A DNA stretch of 64,000 nucleotides from Klebsiella quasipneumoniae subsp. quasipneumoniae (GTDB lineage: Bacteria > Pseudomonadota > Gammaproteobacteria > Enterobacterales > Enterobacteriaceae). This document shows, piece by piece, positions 22,115-34,100 of this stretch; the stretch's first letter is position 1, and each line of letters starts with the position of its first letter. Both the position numbers and the translations under genes were made by a program. The DNA lies in NCBI RefSeq assembly GCF_020525925.1, contig NZ_CP084876.1, forward strand, positions 4,836,001 through 4,900,000, read 5' to 3'. A model generated the notes under the pieces. That model saw only the letters and a program-made list of their open reading frames with translations, was not told where the DNA came from and searched no databases.

Positions 22115-23473
22115 TTAGTTAATCAACATCCCGCCTGGCGCTGCGGCGCTGGCGGTCTGCGCCGCCTCGCCGCGAGGCGCAGACTGCAGCGGATGCTGCA
22201 TAAAGTAGTTGCGCAGACCGTTGTAAATCGCCTCCGCAATCTGCTCCTGGTAATCATCGCTCCCCAGTAGCCGTTCTTCCCCGTTGTTACTGATAAAGCC
22301 TGTTTCCACGAGGATCGACGGAATGTCCGGCGAGCGCAGTACGCCGAGGCTGGCATGCTCAGGACGGCGCTTATGCAGATTGCCAATCCGCTGCAGCTGG
22401 CTGAGTACGTTGGTCGCCACATCGTAGCCGACGCGCTGGGAGTGACCGAACTGCAGATCCAGCACCGCCTGGCTCAGGTAGGGATCGGCCTGGCTGTTCG
22501 CCAGCACATCGCCCGCGCCGCCGAGCAGTTCAGACTGCTTCTCATGCTGCTCCAGCCAGCCGGCCATTTCACTGTTGGCGCGACGGTTCGAGAGCACCCA
22601 TACCGAGGCGCCGGTGGCATCGCGGTTTGGCGCGGCGTCGGCATGGATTGAGACGAGGAAGTTGGCGTTTTGCTTACGCGCCACATCCGAGCGCCCCATT
22701 ACCGAAATAAAGTAATCCCCGTCACGGGTCAGCACCGGTTTAAACTGCGGATCGGCGTTCAGCAGCGCCCGCAGCTTGCGCGCGATAGCGATAGTCACGT
22801 TCTTCTCTTTGGTGCCATTCGGACCAATCGCGCCAGGATCCTGACCGCCGTGCCCGGCGTCGATGGCGATAATCACCTTATCCTGCGCCGACACCGTGCG
22901 GGCCGCCGGACGGGTCACGGTCTGATTGTTGGTCATCGCCGGCTGAGAGGGGGTCATCACCGTCTGCCGATCGTGGCCCGACGAGCTAAACGGATTGCGT
23001 CCCGCCGTCGCCGTCCGGGAAGGCATTACCGGCGGCGGGTCGGCCCGTTTCACCACCACAGGAGGCGGCGGCGGTGGCGGTGGCGGCGCGTCGGCGTTGA
23101 TGGTAAAGACCACCGTGTAATTCGCCCCGTTCTGCTGCTTCACCGCCCGGGTTTTGCCATCTTCCGTCAGATCCACCAGCAGACGCAGCGTCTGCGTATC
23201 CTGCGGCGTACCGGCGCGAATACTCTTCACCAGGTTGCTGCCGCTAAATTTCAGCGGCAGTCCCTGCAATACGCCGGTCTGCTTGATATCCAGCGCCACC
23301 AGTCGTTTGCCCTGCGGGGTAAAGGAATACTCCGGTTCACCGACAAAGCTAAGAGTAATACGGGCCTGCTGGTCTCCATTGGAGACCTGGATATCGGATA
23401 AACTCGCCGCAGTGGCGTGAAGACTCGACAGCATCAGCGCAGCGGCAAGCCAGGTGGTTATGCGATACTTCAT
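22115..23473 (-). CDS. amiB: N-acetylmuramoyl-L-alanine amidase AmiB
   Basis: 452 aa. A signal peptide (about 1-22) and an AMIN domain (about 25-125) are followed by a linker with an eight-proline run (PPPPPPPP) near residue 135. The Amidase_3 catalytic domain (about 200-425) has the Zn-binding [23 protein letters not shown] and LVETGFISN. It splits septal peptidoglycan under EnvC control. It sits between tsaE (16 nt) and mutL. Confidence 0.96.
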   Translation of the reverse strand: MKYRITTWLAAALMLSSLHATAASLSDIQVSNGDQQARITLSFVGEPEYSFTPQGKRLVALDIKQTGVLQGLPLKFSGSNLVKSIRAGTPQDTQTLRLLVDLTEDGKTRAVKQQNGANYTVVFTINADAPPPPPPPPPVVVKRADPPPVMPSRTATAGRNPFSSSGHDRQTVMTPSQPAMTNNQTVTRPAARTVSAQDKVIIAIDAGHGGQDPGAIGPNGTKEKNVTIAIARKLRALLNADPQFKPVLTRDGDYFISVMGRSDVARKQNANFLVSIHADAAPNRDATGASVWVLSNRRANSEMAGWLEQHEKQSELLGGAGDVLANSQADPYLSQAVLDLQFGHSQRVGYDVATNVLSQLQRIGNLHKRRPEHASLGVLRSPDIPSILVETGFISNNGEERLLGSDDYQEQIAEAIYNGLRNYFMQHPLQSAPRGEAAQTASAAAPGGMLIN

Positions 23474-23489
23474 CCCGTCATCCTTCAGG

Positions 23490-23951
23490 CTAAATGGCTA
23501 AACGCGCCAGTAAAGATTCACCCCGTGAGGAGATCGCGGTCATGCGCGCCTCACGCCCTTGTGCCTGGTAATCAAGGTGAATTTCAACGTCCGGGTCAGG
23601 CAGGACACCTGCGCCTTGCTGCGGCCATTCCACCAGGCAGATGGCATCGTCGGCAAAATAATCGCGGATCCCCATAAATTCCAGCTCCTCAGGATCCGCC
23701 AGGCGGTAGAGATCGAAGTGATACACCATCAGTTTGTCGAGGGTGTACGGCTCCACCAGGGTATAGGTTGGGCTTTTGACATTGCCGCGGTGACCGAGCG
23801 CCTGTAAAAAGCCGCGGCTAAAGGTGGTTTTCCCCGCGCCTAAGTCACCATACAGGTAAATCACGGTGGCGCCGGTACAGGCCTGCGCAATACGGTCGCC
23901 CAGGGCCAGCGTGGCCTGCTCATCGGGTAAAGGAATCACTCGGTTAATCAT
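23490..23951 (-). CDS. tsaE: tRNA t6A biosynthesis ATPase TsaE
   Basis: 153 aa. Walker [16 protein letters not shown] (about 34-48), followed by [10 protein letters not shown] and [15 protein letters not shown], the TsaE fingerprint. It works with TsaB and TsaD to make threonylcarbamoyladenosine at A37 of ANN-reading tRNAs. It overlaps the nnr 3' end by 8 nt. Confidence 0.97.
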   Translation of the reverse strand: MINRVIPLPDEQATLALGDRIAQACTGATVIYLYGDLGAGKTTFSRGFLQALGHRGNVKSPTYTLVEPYTLDKLMVYHFDLYRLADPEELEFMGIRDYFADDAICLVEWPQQGAGVLPDPDVEIHLDYQAQGREARMTAISSRGESLLARLAI

Positions 23952-25470
23952 GGTCTACGTCAATCACATCCGGGTTAACAACACGCCTGAGCGTGGAAAA
24001 GAGATCGGTCGCCAGCATGCCGCGGGTGCCCTCGCGGGCGGCCAGTCGGTCGGCGGCATCGCCATGCGCGACGCACCCGGCACAGGCAGCATCATACGGC
24101 GTCAGGTGCTGTCCTAACAATGCGGCGATAATGCCAGTGAGCACATCGCCCATTCCGCCGCTGGCCATCCCGGCATTGCCGGCGTCGATAATACCCATCG
24201 CCCCGCTTTCACTGGCCACCACCGTGCCCGCGCCTTTCAGCACGACCACGCCGCCATACCGTTTTACCAGACGCTGCGCAGAAAGTAAGCGATCGCTTTC
24301 AATTTCTGCCACGCTGACGTTCAGCAGACGGGCCGCTTCGCCGGGGTGCGGCGTCAGCACGCGATTGTGACGTTTATCGGGATTGAATGCCAGCAGGTTC
24401 AGCGCGTCTGCGTCCCAGACCATCGGTTTGTTAACACTTTCCACCATGCGCAGGGCGCTGCGTCCCCACTCGTTCTGCCCCAGGCCCGGGCCAATCGCCA
24501 CCACATCCGCCCATTCCAGCGCGGCTTTCAGGGTCTGCGGCGTCAGTTCATCCACCATTAATTCCGGCCGGGCGGTGACAATGGGCGCTACGTTCTCAGG
24601 GTGAGTGAGTACTCGCACCAGCCCTGCGCCGGCGCGTAAAGCCGCTTCACCGCACATGCGAATCGCGCCTGCCGTGCCGCGCTCGCCGCCGACGATCGCC
24701 AGCTTGCCGTGATCGCCCTTATGGGAGGTAGCCCGGCGCGGCGGCAGCCAGTCGGCAAGGTGGGCGGCGCAAAACCGCGTCAGGGGAGTACTTTGTCCGG
24801 CGAGCCAGCGCTCAAGCCCCAGCGCATGATGGTGGAGCTGCCCGACGACATCCCGCGCCTTGCCGGTCAGCAGCCCCGGCTTGAGCGCAATAAACGTCAG
24901 CGTATGGTCGGCCTGAATGACCGCCCCCGGCGTCGCGCCGGTCTGCGCATTCAGGCCGGAAGGGATATCCAGAGCCACCACAGGCGCAGGATGGTGGTTC
25001 GCCTGGTGGATGAGCGCCGCGATGGATTCGCGCGGCGCACTGCGCAACCCGGTGCCAAGCAGGCCGTCAATAATCAGTGAGATATCGTCTGGCCAGGGGA
25101 CAGTGTCCGCATGGATCACGCCGCCGGCGTTAAGCCATGCCTCCCGCGCCGCCTGCGCCTCTTCCGGCAGCGGGTTGTCACTCTCCACCGCCAGCAGCGT
25201 CACCCGCCGCCCGGCGGCCTGGGCCAGACGCGCGACGACATATCCGTCGCCGCCGTTGTTGCCATGCCCGCAGAGGATCAGCCAGTGCGCGCTGTCAGGA
25301 AAAGCGCGGCTGGCCAGCTGGAACGCCGCCTCGCCCGCGCGCTGCATCAGTTCAAACAGCGTCAGTCCCAGGCTGTCCGCCGCCTCTCGTTCGGCCAGGC
25401 GCAGCGCCTCCGCAGGCCAAATGTTGTATGGTATACTGTCAGGGTTTTTCGTCATTGTATGGTCCATCAT
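23944..25470 (-). CDS. nnr: Bifunctional NAD(P)HX epimerase / ADP-dependent dehydratase
   Basis: 508 aa. The N-terminal YjeF epimerase domain (about 20-225) has [15 protein letters not shown] and DGLLGTGL. The C-terminal ribokinase-like dehydratase domain (about 230-500) has [28 protein letters not shown] and [22 protein letters not shown]. It repairs damaged hydrated NADH and NADPH. I place the start at 25470, aligned with the E. coli MTDHTM start. Its start codon shares two bases with that of queG on the other strand. Confidence 0.95.
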   Translation of the reverse strand: MMDHTMTKNPDSIPYNIWPAEALRLAEREAADSLGLTLFELMQRAGEAAFQLASRAFPDSAHWLILCGHGNNGGDGYVVARLAQAAGRRVTLLAVESDNPLPEEAQAAREAWLNAGGVIHADTVPWPDDISLIIDGLLGTGLRSAPRESIAALIHQANHHPAPVVALDIPSGLNAQTGATPGAVIQADHTLTFIALKPGLLTGKARDVVGQLHHHALGLERWLAGQSTPLTRFCAAHLADWLPPRRATSHKGDHGKLAIVGGERGTAGAIRMCGEAALRAGAGLVRVLTHPENVAPIVTARPELMVDELTPQTLKAALEWADVVAIGPGLGQNEWGRSALRMVESVNKPMVWDADALNLLAFNPDKRHNRVLTPHPGEAARLLNVSVAEIESDRLLSAQRLVKRYGGVVVLKGAGTVVASESGAMGIIDAGNAGMASGGMGDVLTGIIAALLGQHLTPYDAACAGCVAHGDAADRLAAREGTRGMLATDLFSTLRRVVNPDVIDVDHD

Positions 25471-26608
25471 GTCACAGCCCCTCGATCTCGTTCAGTTAGC
25501 GCAACAAATCAAACAATGGGGCACAGAGCTCGGGTTCCAGCAGGTCGGTATCGCCGATACCGACCTTAGCGCCAGTGAACCCAAACTGCAGGCATGGCTG
25601 GATAAACAATACCACGGCGAAATGGAGTGGATGGCCCGTCACGGTATGATGCGCGCCCGCCCCCACGAACTGCTGCCCGGTACGTTACGCGTCATCAGCG
25701 TGCGGATGAACTATCTGCCCGCCAACGCCGCCTTTGCCCGCACCCTGAAAGATCCCGCGCTGGGTTACGTCAGCCGTTATGCCCTTGGGCGTGATTATCA
25801 TAAGCTGCTACGTAATCGCCTGAAAAAACTGGGTGAGAAGATTCAGGAACAGTGTGCTTCGCTCAATTTTAGACCTTTTGTCGATTCCGCGCCTATTCTG
25901 GAGCGGCCCATCGCAGAAAAAGCGGGCCTTGGATGGACAGGTAAGCACTCACTTATCTTAAGCCGCGACGCCGGATCCTTCTTTTTCCTCGGCGAACTGC
26001 TGATTGACCTGCCCCTGCCGGTCGACAGCCCGGTCGCGGAGGAGTGTGGACGCTGCGTCGCCTGCATGACCATCTGCCCCACCGGGGCCATCGTCGAGCC
26101 CTATACCGTCGACGCCCGCCGCTGCATCTCCTATCTCACCATCGAACTGGAAGGCGCGATCCCGGAGGAATTCCGTCCGCTCATCGGCAACCGGATCTAT
26201 GGCTGTGACGACTGCCAGCTCATCTGTCCGTGGAACCGTTTCTCACAGCTCACCGATGAAGAGGATTTCAGTCCGCGCCAGGCGCTGCATGCCCCGCCGC
26301 TGGTGGAGCTGTTCGCCTGGAGCGAAGCGTGGTTTCTGAAGGTGACCGAAGGGTCGGCGATTCGTCGCATTGGTCACCTGCGCTGGCTGCGTAATATCGC
26401 CGTCGCGCTGGGTAATGCGCCCTGGGATGAAGCCCATCTTCGCGCGCTGGAGAGTCGCCTGGGCGAGCACCCGCTTCTCGACGAACACATTGAGTGGGCG
26501 ATGGCCCAGCAGCTGAAAAAACGGAGCGCCGACGCCGTTGAAGTACAGCTGCCGAAAAAATTACGTCTGGTCAGGGTGGTAGAGAAAGGGCTGCCGCGCG
26601 ACGCCTGA
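25469..26608 (+). CDS. queG: Epoxyqueuosine reductase QueG
   Basis: 379 aa from ATG 25469, matching the E. coli protein length. The N-terminal cobalamin-binding domain includes GRDYHKLLRNRLKKLG. Two [4Fe-4S] clusters are bound by CGRCVACMTICPTGA and GCDDCQLICPWN, and a C-terminal HEAT-like region follows. It performs the last step of queuosine synthesis in tRNA, reducing epoxyqueuosine. A longer in-frame ORF upstream is an antisense extension through nnr. Confidence 0.96.
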   Translation: MSQPLDLVQLAQQIKQWGTELGFQQVGIADTDLSASEPKLQAWLDKQYHGEMEWMARHGMMRARPHELLPGTLRVISVRMNYLPANAAFARTLKDPALGYVSRYALGRDYHKLLRNRLKKLGEKIQEQCASLNFRPFVDSAPILERPIAEKAGLGWTGKHSLILSRDAGSFFFLGELLIDLPLPVDSPVAEECGRCVACMTICPTGAIVEPYTVDARRCISYLTIELEGAIPEEFRPLIGNRIYGCDDCQLICPWNRFSQLTDEEDFSPRQALHAPPLVELFAWSEAWFLKVTEGSAIRRIGHLRWLRNIAVALGNAPWDEAHLRALESRLGEHPLLDEHIEWAMAQQLKKRSADAVEVQLPKKLRLVRVVEKGLPRDA

Positions 26609-26878
26609 TTCATTCACAGGCTGTGAATAAAATCTAAAACACATTGCGTTTCAAGGCGCAGACCGAGGTCAAGTGATCGGATTAACATTTCGAAATGAAA
26701 TTTAATTGTTAAATTTCAATTAGATATAAAGATATTATTTACAAAGCGAAGCATTTACGCCGTCAGAGACGAAACGACAACCTGTGGATAACTCTGTTCA
26801 CAGTATTTCTGCAGACCAAACGAAAATCATCCCCGGCGCTGGATTGCACTGTGGATAAATAAGAGATGGAAGAAAATT

Positions 26879-26954
<76 letters not shown>

Positions 26955-27026
26955 TTAATCATCGTCATTCAAGCTACTGTGTAGCAACCTGAAAACTGCG
27001 ACTGGTGTGGTGTGTCATTCAAATTT

Positions 27027-27102
<76 letters not shown>

Positions 27103-27170
27103 TTAATCTTTGGCTTTCGCCCCGCATCTGCGAGATGAAATCCTTTGATCAGGATGGTGCTTTCAAATTT

Positions 27171-27246
<76 letters not shown>

Positions 27247-27314
27247 GTTACTGCATTTTTTGCCATATTTCGATGGCGTCGTAATTTGCATTTCTGCGTC
27301 GTTACGGGAGGCGC

Positions 27315-27342
27315 ATTATACGAGAATTCGATGCCCCTGCAA
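27315..27342 (-). promoter_or_regulatory. Promoter of the tRNA-Gly operon
   Basis: Minus strand: -35 TTGCAG (27337-27342), 16-bp spacer, perfect -10 TATAAT (27315-27320), then GCGCC. A GC-rich discriminator of this kind is typical of stable-RNA promoters under stringent control. Confidence 0.8.
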
Positions 27343-27540
27343 CCCCCTGTTCATCACTTTTTTGCGTTTTTTGTTTAAATGGATATTTTCTCGCCACCTA
27401 CGCCGCTGAATTGTATAAATAAGCGTCATTTCGGGCAAAATCGCTTTTTCCGCCCGCCTGAATGACGCAAAATCGCTCGCATCATACAGCGGTGGCGCGA
27501 CGTAAAACGAGGCCACCACGCCGCCAAACAGGGAATTAGC

Positions 27541-28272
27541 ATGAGAAAAGTCCTCACCGTCCTGCTGCTGAGCACGCTGGCCATCGGAACCGCGTCAGCC
27601 GAGACGCTCCATTTTGGCACCAGCACGGCCAATCCGCCGTTTGTCACCGCCAACGGCAAAAATCAGCCTGTCGGCTTCGATATCGATCTTGCCCAGGCCC
27701 TGTGCCAGCAGATGCAGGCGCAGTGCCAGTTCACGGCGCAGCGTTTCGATACGCTGATCCCGGCTTTACGCTTCAAGAAATTTGACGCGGTGATTGCCGG
27801 CATGGAAGTGATCCCGATGCGTGAGAAGCAGGTCGCCTTCAGCCGTCCCTATCGCCAGGCGCTCTCCGGGGTGGTGATCGTCAACAAAGATGTCGCCCAT
27901 ACCTTTGCCGACCTGAAAGCCAAAAAAGTCGGCGTGGTGAAAGGCACACTGCATCAACACTATCTGCGTGATAAACAGAAAGCCGTACAGGCTGTTCCTT
28001 ACGACGACGTCGCCAGCGCCCTGGCCGCGCTGAAGGCCGGGCAAATAACCGGCGTCATGGGCGACTTCGCCACCCTCGACGCCTGGCAGCAGGAGAACCC
28101 TGACTACGCCATCATGGATGAACGTGCCACCGACCCGGCTTATTACGGTAAGCAGTATGCGATTGCGGTGCGCAAAGACGATCCGGAGCTACTGAATGCG
28201 ATCAACGATGCCCTGACCGCGGTCATGGCGACGCCTGACTTCCAGCAGATGCAGCAGAAGTGGTTTAAATAA
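27541..28272 (+). CDS. Periplasmic arginine-type amino-acid-binding protein, orphan
   Basis: 243 aa with a signal peptide (MRKVLTVLLLSTLAIGTASA). SBP family 3 fold: VGFDIDLAQALCQQMQAQC, FDTLIPALRFKKFDAVIAGM and the hinge segment VGVVKGTLHQHYL. It resembles ArtJ/ArtI of the arginine ABC system in length and motifs. No permease or ATPase gene is adjacent, so it probably delivers ligand to a transporter encoded elsewhere. Not present at this site (between the tRNA-Gly genes and orn) in E. coli. Ligand not provable from sequence. Confidence 0.82.
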   Translation: MRKVLTVLLLSTLAIGTASAETLHFGTSTANPPFVTANGKNQPVGFDIDLAQALCQQMQAQCQFTAQRFDTLIPALRFKKFDAVIAGMEVIPMREKQVAFSRPYRQALSGVVIVNKDVAHTFADLKAKKVGVVKGTLHQHYLRDKQKAVQAVPYDDVASALAALKAGQITGVMGDFATLDAWQQENPDYAIMDERATDPAYYGKQYAIAVRKDDPELLNAINDALTAVMATPDFQQMQQKWFK

Positions 28273-28315
28273 CGCAGAAAGGTGTACCGGGCCGCGCACA
28301 GGGCCCGGTCGCGGT

Positions 28316-28861
28316 TTACAGCTTAATGAAATGCTCGCGGTAGTAAGCCAGCTCGGCGACTGACTCGCGGATATCGTCCATCGCCTGATGGGTACCCTGC
28401 TTTTTAAAGCCGTCGAGAATTTCCGGCTTCCAGCGGCGCGCCAGCTCTTTCAGCGTGCTAACGTCCAGATAGCGATAGTGGAAATAGGCTTCCAGTTGCG
28501 GCATGTACTTAAACAGGAAGCGACGATCCTGGCCGATGCTGTTGCCGCAGATCGGCGACTTGCCCGCCGGCACCCACTGCTTAAGAAACTCAATGGTCGC
28601 CAGTTCGGCGTCGTGCTCGCTGACGGCGCTGGCCTTCACGCGATCCACCAGCCCGCTGCCGGTATGCGTCCGCACATTCCACTCGTCCATCAGCGCCAGC
28701 TGGGCATCCGATTGATGCACCGCGATGGTCGGCCCCTCGGCCAGAATGTTCAGGTTGGCATCGGTCACCAGGGTGGCGATTTCAATAATGCGATCGCGCT
28801 CCGGATCCAGCCCTGTCATCTCAAGATCGATCCAAATGAGGTTGTTTTCATTTGCACTCAT
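28316..28861 (-). CDS. orn: Oligoribonuclease Orn
   Basis: 181 aa from ATG 28861. A longer in-frame ORF adds 18 residues absent from the family and overlapping the rsgA leader. DEDDh exonuclease: Asp12 and Glu14 in [19 protein letters not shown] and [10 protein letters not shown] at the C-terminal end. It degrades 2-5 nt RNA fragments and pGpG. Divergent from rsgA. Confidence 0.97.
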   Translation of the reverse strand: MSANENNLIWIDLEMTGLDPERDRIIEIATLVTDANLNILAEGPTIAVHQSDAQLALMDEWNVRTHTGSGLVDRVKASAVSEHDAELATIEFLKQWVPAGKSPICGNSIGQDRRFLFKYMPQLEAYFHYRYLDVSTLKELARRWKPEILDGFKKQGTHQAMDDIRESVAELAYYREHFIKL

Positions 28862-28955
28862 GCTATTTTCCACCCTTCTTGCGTGACTATATTCATCTAA
28901 AATAGCGTGTATCATAGAGGTTTTGCCCCATCAGGGCGACCAGGAGCCAGTTCGA

Positions 28956-30017
28956 TTGAGTAAAAATAAACTCTCCAAAGGCCAGCAGCGCCGCGTCAAA
29001 GCCAACCACCAGCGCCGTCTGAAAACCACTGCGGAGAAGGCCGACTACGATGACAACCTGTTTGGCGACACGTCGGAAGGCATTGTCATCAGTCGCTTTG
29101 GCATGCATGCCGACGTCGAATCCGCTGACGGCAGCGTGCATCGCTGCAATATCCGCCGGACGATCCGTTCGCTGGTCACCGGCGACCGCGTGGTCTGGCG
29201 GCCGGGTAAAGACGCCGCCGACGGCGTAAGCGTCAAAGGGATCGTCGAAGCGGTTCACGATCGCGCCTCCGTCCTGACGCGCCCGGATTTTTACGACGGC
29301 GTGAAGCCTATCGCCGCCAATATCGACCAGATCGTGGTGGTTTCCGCGATCCTGCCTGAGCTGTCGCTGAATATTATCGATCGCTATCTGGTGGCCTGCG
29401 AGGCGCAGGATATCGAGCCGTTAATCGTCCTGAACAAAATTGATCTGCTGGATGACGATGGCCTGCGCTTCGTCAATGAGCAAATGGACATCTACCGCAA
29501 CATCGGTTACCGCGTACTGCTGGTCTCCAGCCGTACTCAGGACGGCCTCAAGCCGCTGGAAGCGGCCCTGACCGACCGCATCAGCATCTTCGCCGGGCAG
29601 TCCGGGGTGGGTAAATCAAGCCTGCTGAACGCCCTGCTGGGGCTGAATGAGGATCAGATCCTCACCAATGATGTCTCGGACGTTTCCGGCTTAGGCCAGC
29701 ACACCACCACCGCGGCGCGCCTCTACCACTTCCCGCACGGTGGCGATGTGATTGATTCACCGGGGGTACGTGAGTTCGGCCTGTGGCATCTGGAAGCGGA
29801 ACAAATCACCAACGGCTTTGTCGAATTCCATGATTATTTAGGCCGTTGCAAATATCGCGACTGTAAACACGATACCGATCCTGGCTGTGCGCTTCGCGAA
29901 GCGGTAGAGAGCGGCAAGATCGCCGAAAGCCGTTTCGAGAACTACCACCGCATCCTGGAAAGCATGGCGCAGGTACAGGTAAAAACGCGTAAAAACTTTT
30001 CCTCGACCGATGACTGA
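28956..30017 (+). CDS. rsgA: Ribosome small-subunit-dependent GTPase RsgA
   Basis: 353 aa from a TTG at 28956, preceded by AGGAG; this matches the E. coli [14 protein letters not shown] start. OB domain (about 35-105). The circularly permuted G domain has G4 LNKIDLLDD ahead of G1 GQSGVGKSS and G3 DSPGVREF. C-terminal zinc knuckle [14 protein letters not shown]. It assists late 30S assembly. Upstream of psd as in E. coli. Confidence 0.96.
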   Translation: MSKNKLSKGQQRRVKANHQRRLKTTAEKADYDDNLFGDTSEGIVISRFGMHADVESADGSVHRCNIRRTIRSLVTGDRVVWRPGKDAADGVSVKGIVEAVHDRASVLTRPDFYDGVKPIAANIDQIVVVSAILPELSLNIIDRYLVACEAQDIEPLIVLNKIDLLDDDGLRFVNEQMDIYRNIGYRVLLVSSRTQDGLKPLEAALTDRISIFAGQSGVGKSSLLNALLGLNEDQILTNDVSDVSGLGQHTTTAARLYHFPHGGDVIDSPGVREFGLWHLEAEQITNGFVEFHDYLGRCKYRDCKHDTDPGCALREAVESGKIAESRFENYHRILESMAQVQVKTRKNFSSTDD

Positions 30018-30177
30018 CCATTAAGCTGAGCGTCACGTCAGGCGCTGCCGGGCAGCGGTGATGACGCGGCTTACGCGGATGCCATTTGGCGAGTTTTACG
30101 TATAGAATCGTCCCCTTTTTTCAGGTCCCCGCCCGCAGGCGGGGTCAGGAACGACATATCATGGCCTGGAGGCTACT

Positions 30178-31140
30178 TTGTTAAACGATCTTAAACTTTC
30201 ACTGCAATACATTCTGCCTAAACTGTGGCTCACCCGCCTCGCAGGCTGGGGTGCGAGCAAACGCGCAGGTTGGCTGACGAAGCTGGTCATCGATCTGTTC
30301 GTGAAATACTACAAGGTCGATATGAAAGAGGCGCAGAAGCCGGATACCGCGGCCTATCGCACCTTCAACGATTTCTTTGTGCGCCCGCTGCGCGACGACG
30401 TTCGCCCGCTGAATACCGATCCTAACGTACTGGTGATGCCGGCCGACGGCGTGATCAGCCAGCTTGGTGCCATTGAGAACGATAAAATTCTGCAGGCCAA
30501 GGGCCACGACTACAGCCTGGAAGCCTTACTGGCCGGCAACTACCAGATGGCCGACCTGTTCCGTAACGGCAGCTTCGCCACCACCTATCTGTCGCCGCGC
30601 GACTATCACCGCGTGCACATGCCGTGCAACGGTATCCTGCGCGAAATGATCTACGTTCCTGGCGACCTGTTCTCCGTTAACCATCTGACGGCGCAGAACG
30701 TGCCGAACCTGTTTGCCCGTAACGAGCGCGTCATCTGCCTGTTTGATACTGAGTTTGGCCCGATGGCGCAAATTCTGGTGGGCGCGACTATCGTCGGCAG
30801 CATCGAGACCGTGTGGTCCGGCACCGTAACCCCGCCGCGCGAAGGCATTATTAAACGCTGGACCTGGCCCGCTGGCGACAGCGAAGGCTCCGTCGCCCTG
30901 CTGAAAGGCCAGGAGATGGGCCGCTTCAAACTGGGCTCCACCGTGATCAACCTGTTTGCCCCGGGCCAGGTGAAGCTGGTCGACATGCTGCAAAGCCTGT
31001 CCGTGACTAAAATCGGCCAACCGCTGGCGACAACGGTGGAAGCAACCACCGCCGCTGAACCGGCGCCGTTACCGGAAGAAGAGATCCGCGCCGAACATCG
31101 CGCCAGCCCGCTGGTTGACGATAAACAAGACCAAGGTTAA
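30178..31140 (+). CDS. psd: Phosphatidylserine decarboxylase proenzyme
   Basis: 320 aa from a TTG at 30178 with GGAGG 6 nt upstream. Self-cleavage site LGST at residues 252-255; Ser254 becomes the pyruvoyl group. [16 protein letters not shown] holds the conserved catalytic region. It makes phosphatidylethanolamine at the inner membrane. The C-terminal Ala/Pro/Glu tail beyond about residue 285 is variable. Followed by mscM. Confidence 0.97.
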   Translation: MLNDLKLSLQYILPKLWLTRLAGWGASKRAGWLTKLVIDLFVKYYKVDMKEAQKPDTAAYRTFNDFFVRPLRDDVRPLNTDPNVLVMPADGVISQLGAIENDKILQAKGHDYSLEALLAGNYQMADLFRNGSFATTYLSPRDYHRVHMPCNGILREMIYVPGDLFSVNHLTAQNVPNLFARNERVICLFDTEFGPMAQILVGATIVGSIETVWSGTVTPPREGIIKRWTWPAGDSEGSVALLKGQEMGRFKLGSTVINLFAPGQVKLVDMLQSLSVTKIGQPLATTVEATTAAEPAPLPEEEIRAEHRASPLVDDKQDQG

Positions 31141-31163
31141 TTCTTCAGCAAAAGGGTTATGCC

Positions 31164-34100
31164 GTGCGCCTGATATACACTTTCCTGTTGGCCTTGAGCC
31201 TCAGTTTCGGGGCGTACGCTGCGACAGCCCCGGATGCTAAACAGATAACCCAGGAACTGGAACAGGCGAAGGCGGCAAAGCCCGCCCAGCCTGAAACCGT
31301 TGAAGTTCTGCAGTCCGCCCTGAACGCGCTTGAGGAGCGAAAATCGTCTCTCGAGCGCGCCCGTCAGTATCAGGACGTTATCGACAATTTCCCCAAACTG
31401 TTTCAAAGCCTGCGTGCCCAGCTCAACAATCTGAGCGAAGAGCCGCGCCAGGTGCCAGTCGGCCTGACCGCCGATGCGCTGAACCAGGAGATCCTCCAGG
31501 TCAGCAGCCAGCTGCTGGAGTCAAGCCGTCAGGCGCAGCAGGAGCAGGATCGCGCGCGTGAAATCGCCGACTCCCTGAACCAGCTGCCGCAGCAGCAAAC
31601 CGACGCCCGGCGTCAGCTCAATGAGGTTGAGCGCCGCATCGGCACGCAAACCGGCAACAATGCTCTCGCCCAGGCGCAAAATCTTGCCCTGCAGGCGGAA
31701 TCGGCGCGCCTGAAGGCGCTGGTGGATGAGCTCGATCTCGCCCAGCTTTCCGCCAATAACCGCCAGGAGCTGTCGCGCGCCCGTTCTGAACTGGCGCAAA
31801 AGCAGAGCGAGCAGCTGGATGCCTATCTGCAGGCGCTGCGTAATCTGCAGAACAGCCAGCGCCAGCGGGAGGCGGAAAAAGCGCTGGAGAGTACCGAACT
31901 GCTGGCGGAGAACAGTGAAAACCTGCCGCCGGACATCACCGCCCAGTTTAAAGTCAACCGCGAACTCTCCCAGGCGCTGAACCAGCAGGCGCAGCGTATG
32001 GATCTGGTGGCGTCCCAGCAGCGGCAGGCGACGAATCAAACGCTGCAGGTGCGCCAGGCGTTAAACACCCTGCGCGAGCAGTCGCAGTGGCTGGGCTCCT
32101 CCAATCTGCTGGGCGAAGCCCTGCGCGCCCAGGTGGCGCGGCTGCCGGAGCGCCCTCGCCCGCAGCAGCTGGATACGGAGATGGCGCAGCTGCGCGTGCA
32201 GCGTCTGCGCTTTGAGGATTTACTCAGTAAGCAGCCGCAGCTGCGGCAGATCCGTCAGGCCGACGGCGAACCGCTGACCAGCGAGCAGAACAAGATCCTG
32301 CAGGCGCAGCTACGCACACAGAACGAGCTGCTGAACTCGCTGCTGCGCGGCGGCGATACCCTGATGCTGGAGCTCACCAAGCTGAAGGTCGCCAACGGCC
32401 AGCTGGAAGACGCGCTGAAGGAGATCAACGAAGCCACCCACCGCTATCTGTTCTGGACTTCGGACGTCAGCCCCATCGGCTTCTCCTGGCCGCTGGAGAT
32501 CGTCCAGGATCTGCGGCGCCTGATCTCCCTGGATACCATCAGCGAGCTGGGTAAAGCCAGCGCGATGATGCTCACCAGCAAAGAGACCCTGCTACCGCTG
32601 TTTGCCGCCCTGCTGCTGGTTGGCTTCAGCATCAGCTCCCGGCGCCATTTCACCCGCTTCCTTGAGCGCTCCAGCGCTCGGGTGGGGAAAGTCACCCAGG
32701 ATCACTTCTGGCTGACGCTGCGCACGGTCTTCTGGTCGATACTGGTAGCTTCGCCGCTGCCGGTGCTGTGGATGACGCTCGGCTATGGTCTGCAGTCCGC
32801 CTGGCCCTTCCCGCTGGCGGTGGCGATTGGCGATGGGGTCACCGCGACGGTGCCTCTGCTGTGGGTGGTGATGATCTGCGCCACCTTCGCCCGGCCAAAC
32901 GGGCTGTTTATCGCCCACTTCGGCTGGCCGCGTAACCGCGTGGCGAAAGCGATGCGCTACTACCTGATGAGCATCGGACTGATTGTGCCGCTGATAATGG
33001 CGCTGATCATGTTCGATAATCTTAACGACCGCGAGTTCTCCGCCTCGCTGGGCCGCCTGTGCTTCCTGCTGATCTGCGGCGCGCTGGCGGTGGTCACCCT
33101 CAGCCTTAAGCATGCCGGCATCCCGCTCTACCTGGATAAAGAGGGGAATGGCGACAATATGGTGAACCGCCTGCTGTGGAACCTGATGCTTGGCGCCCCG
33201 CTGGTGGCCATGCTGGCGGCCGCCGTCGGCTACCTCGCCACCGCTCAGGCGCTGCTGGCGCGTCTGGAAACCTCCGTCGCCATCTGGTTCCTGCTGCTGG
33301 TGGTCTATCACATTATCCGCCGCTGGATGCTGATCCAGCGGCGCCGACTGGCCTTCGACCGGGCCCGCCATCGTCGCGCGGAAATTCTCGCCCAGCGCGC
33401 CCGCGGCGAAGATGAGCCTGTTCACGTCAGCAGCCCGGAAGGGTCGGTGGAGACGGAGGTCAGCGAGGTCGATCTCGATGCCATCAGTACCCAGTCGCTG
33501 CGTCTCGTGCGCTCTCTGCTGATGCTGATCGCGCTGCTGTCAGTCATCGTGCTGTGGTCGGAAATTCACTCGGCGTTTGGCTTCCTTGAGAATATCTCGC
33601 TGTGGGACGTCACCTCGACGGTGCAGGGGGTGGAAAGCCTCGAGCCCATCACCCTTGGCGCGGTGCTGATTGCCATTCTGGTGCTGATCATCACCACTCA
33701 GCTGGTGCGCAACCTGCCGGCGCTGCTGGAGCTGGCGATCCTCCAGCACCTCGATTTAACGCCCGGCACCGGCTACGCCATCACCACCATCACCAAGTAT
33801 TTGCTGATGCTGATCGGTGGGCTGGTGGGCTTCTCGATGATTGGCATTGAGTGGTCGAAGCTGCAGTGGCTGGTCGCCGCGCTGGGTGTGGGTCTCGGGT
33901 TTGGCCTGCAGGAGATCTTCGCTAACTTTATCTCCGGCCTGATTATCCTGTTTGAAAAGCCGATCCGCATCGGCGATACGGTCACCATCCGCGACCTGAC
34001 GGGCAGCGTCACCCGCATCAATACCCGCGCCACCACCATCAGCGACTGGGACCGGAAAGAGATTATCGTGCCGAACAAGGCGTTCATCACCGAACAGTTT

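Noticed and set aside
20887..22122. 411-codon open frame antisense to mutL
   Set aside because: Shadow of mutL; no start signal and no family features.
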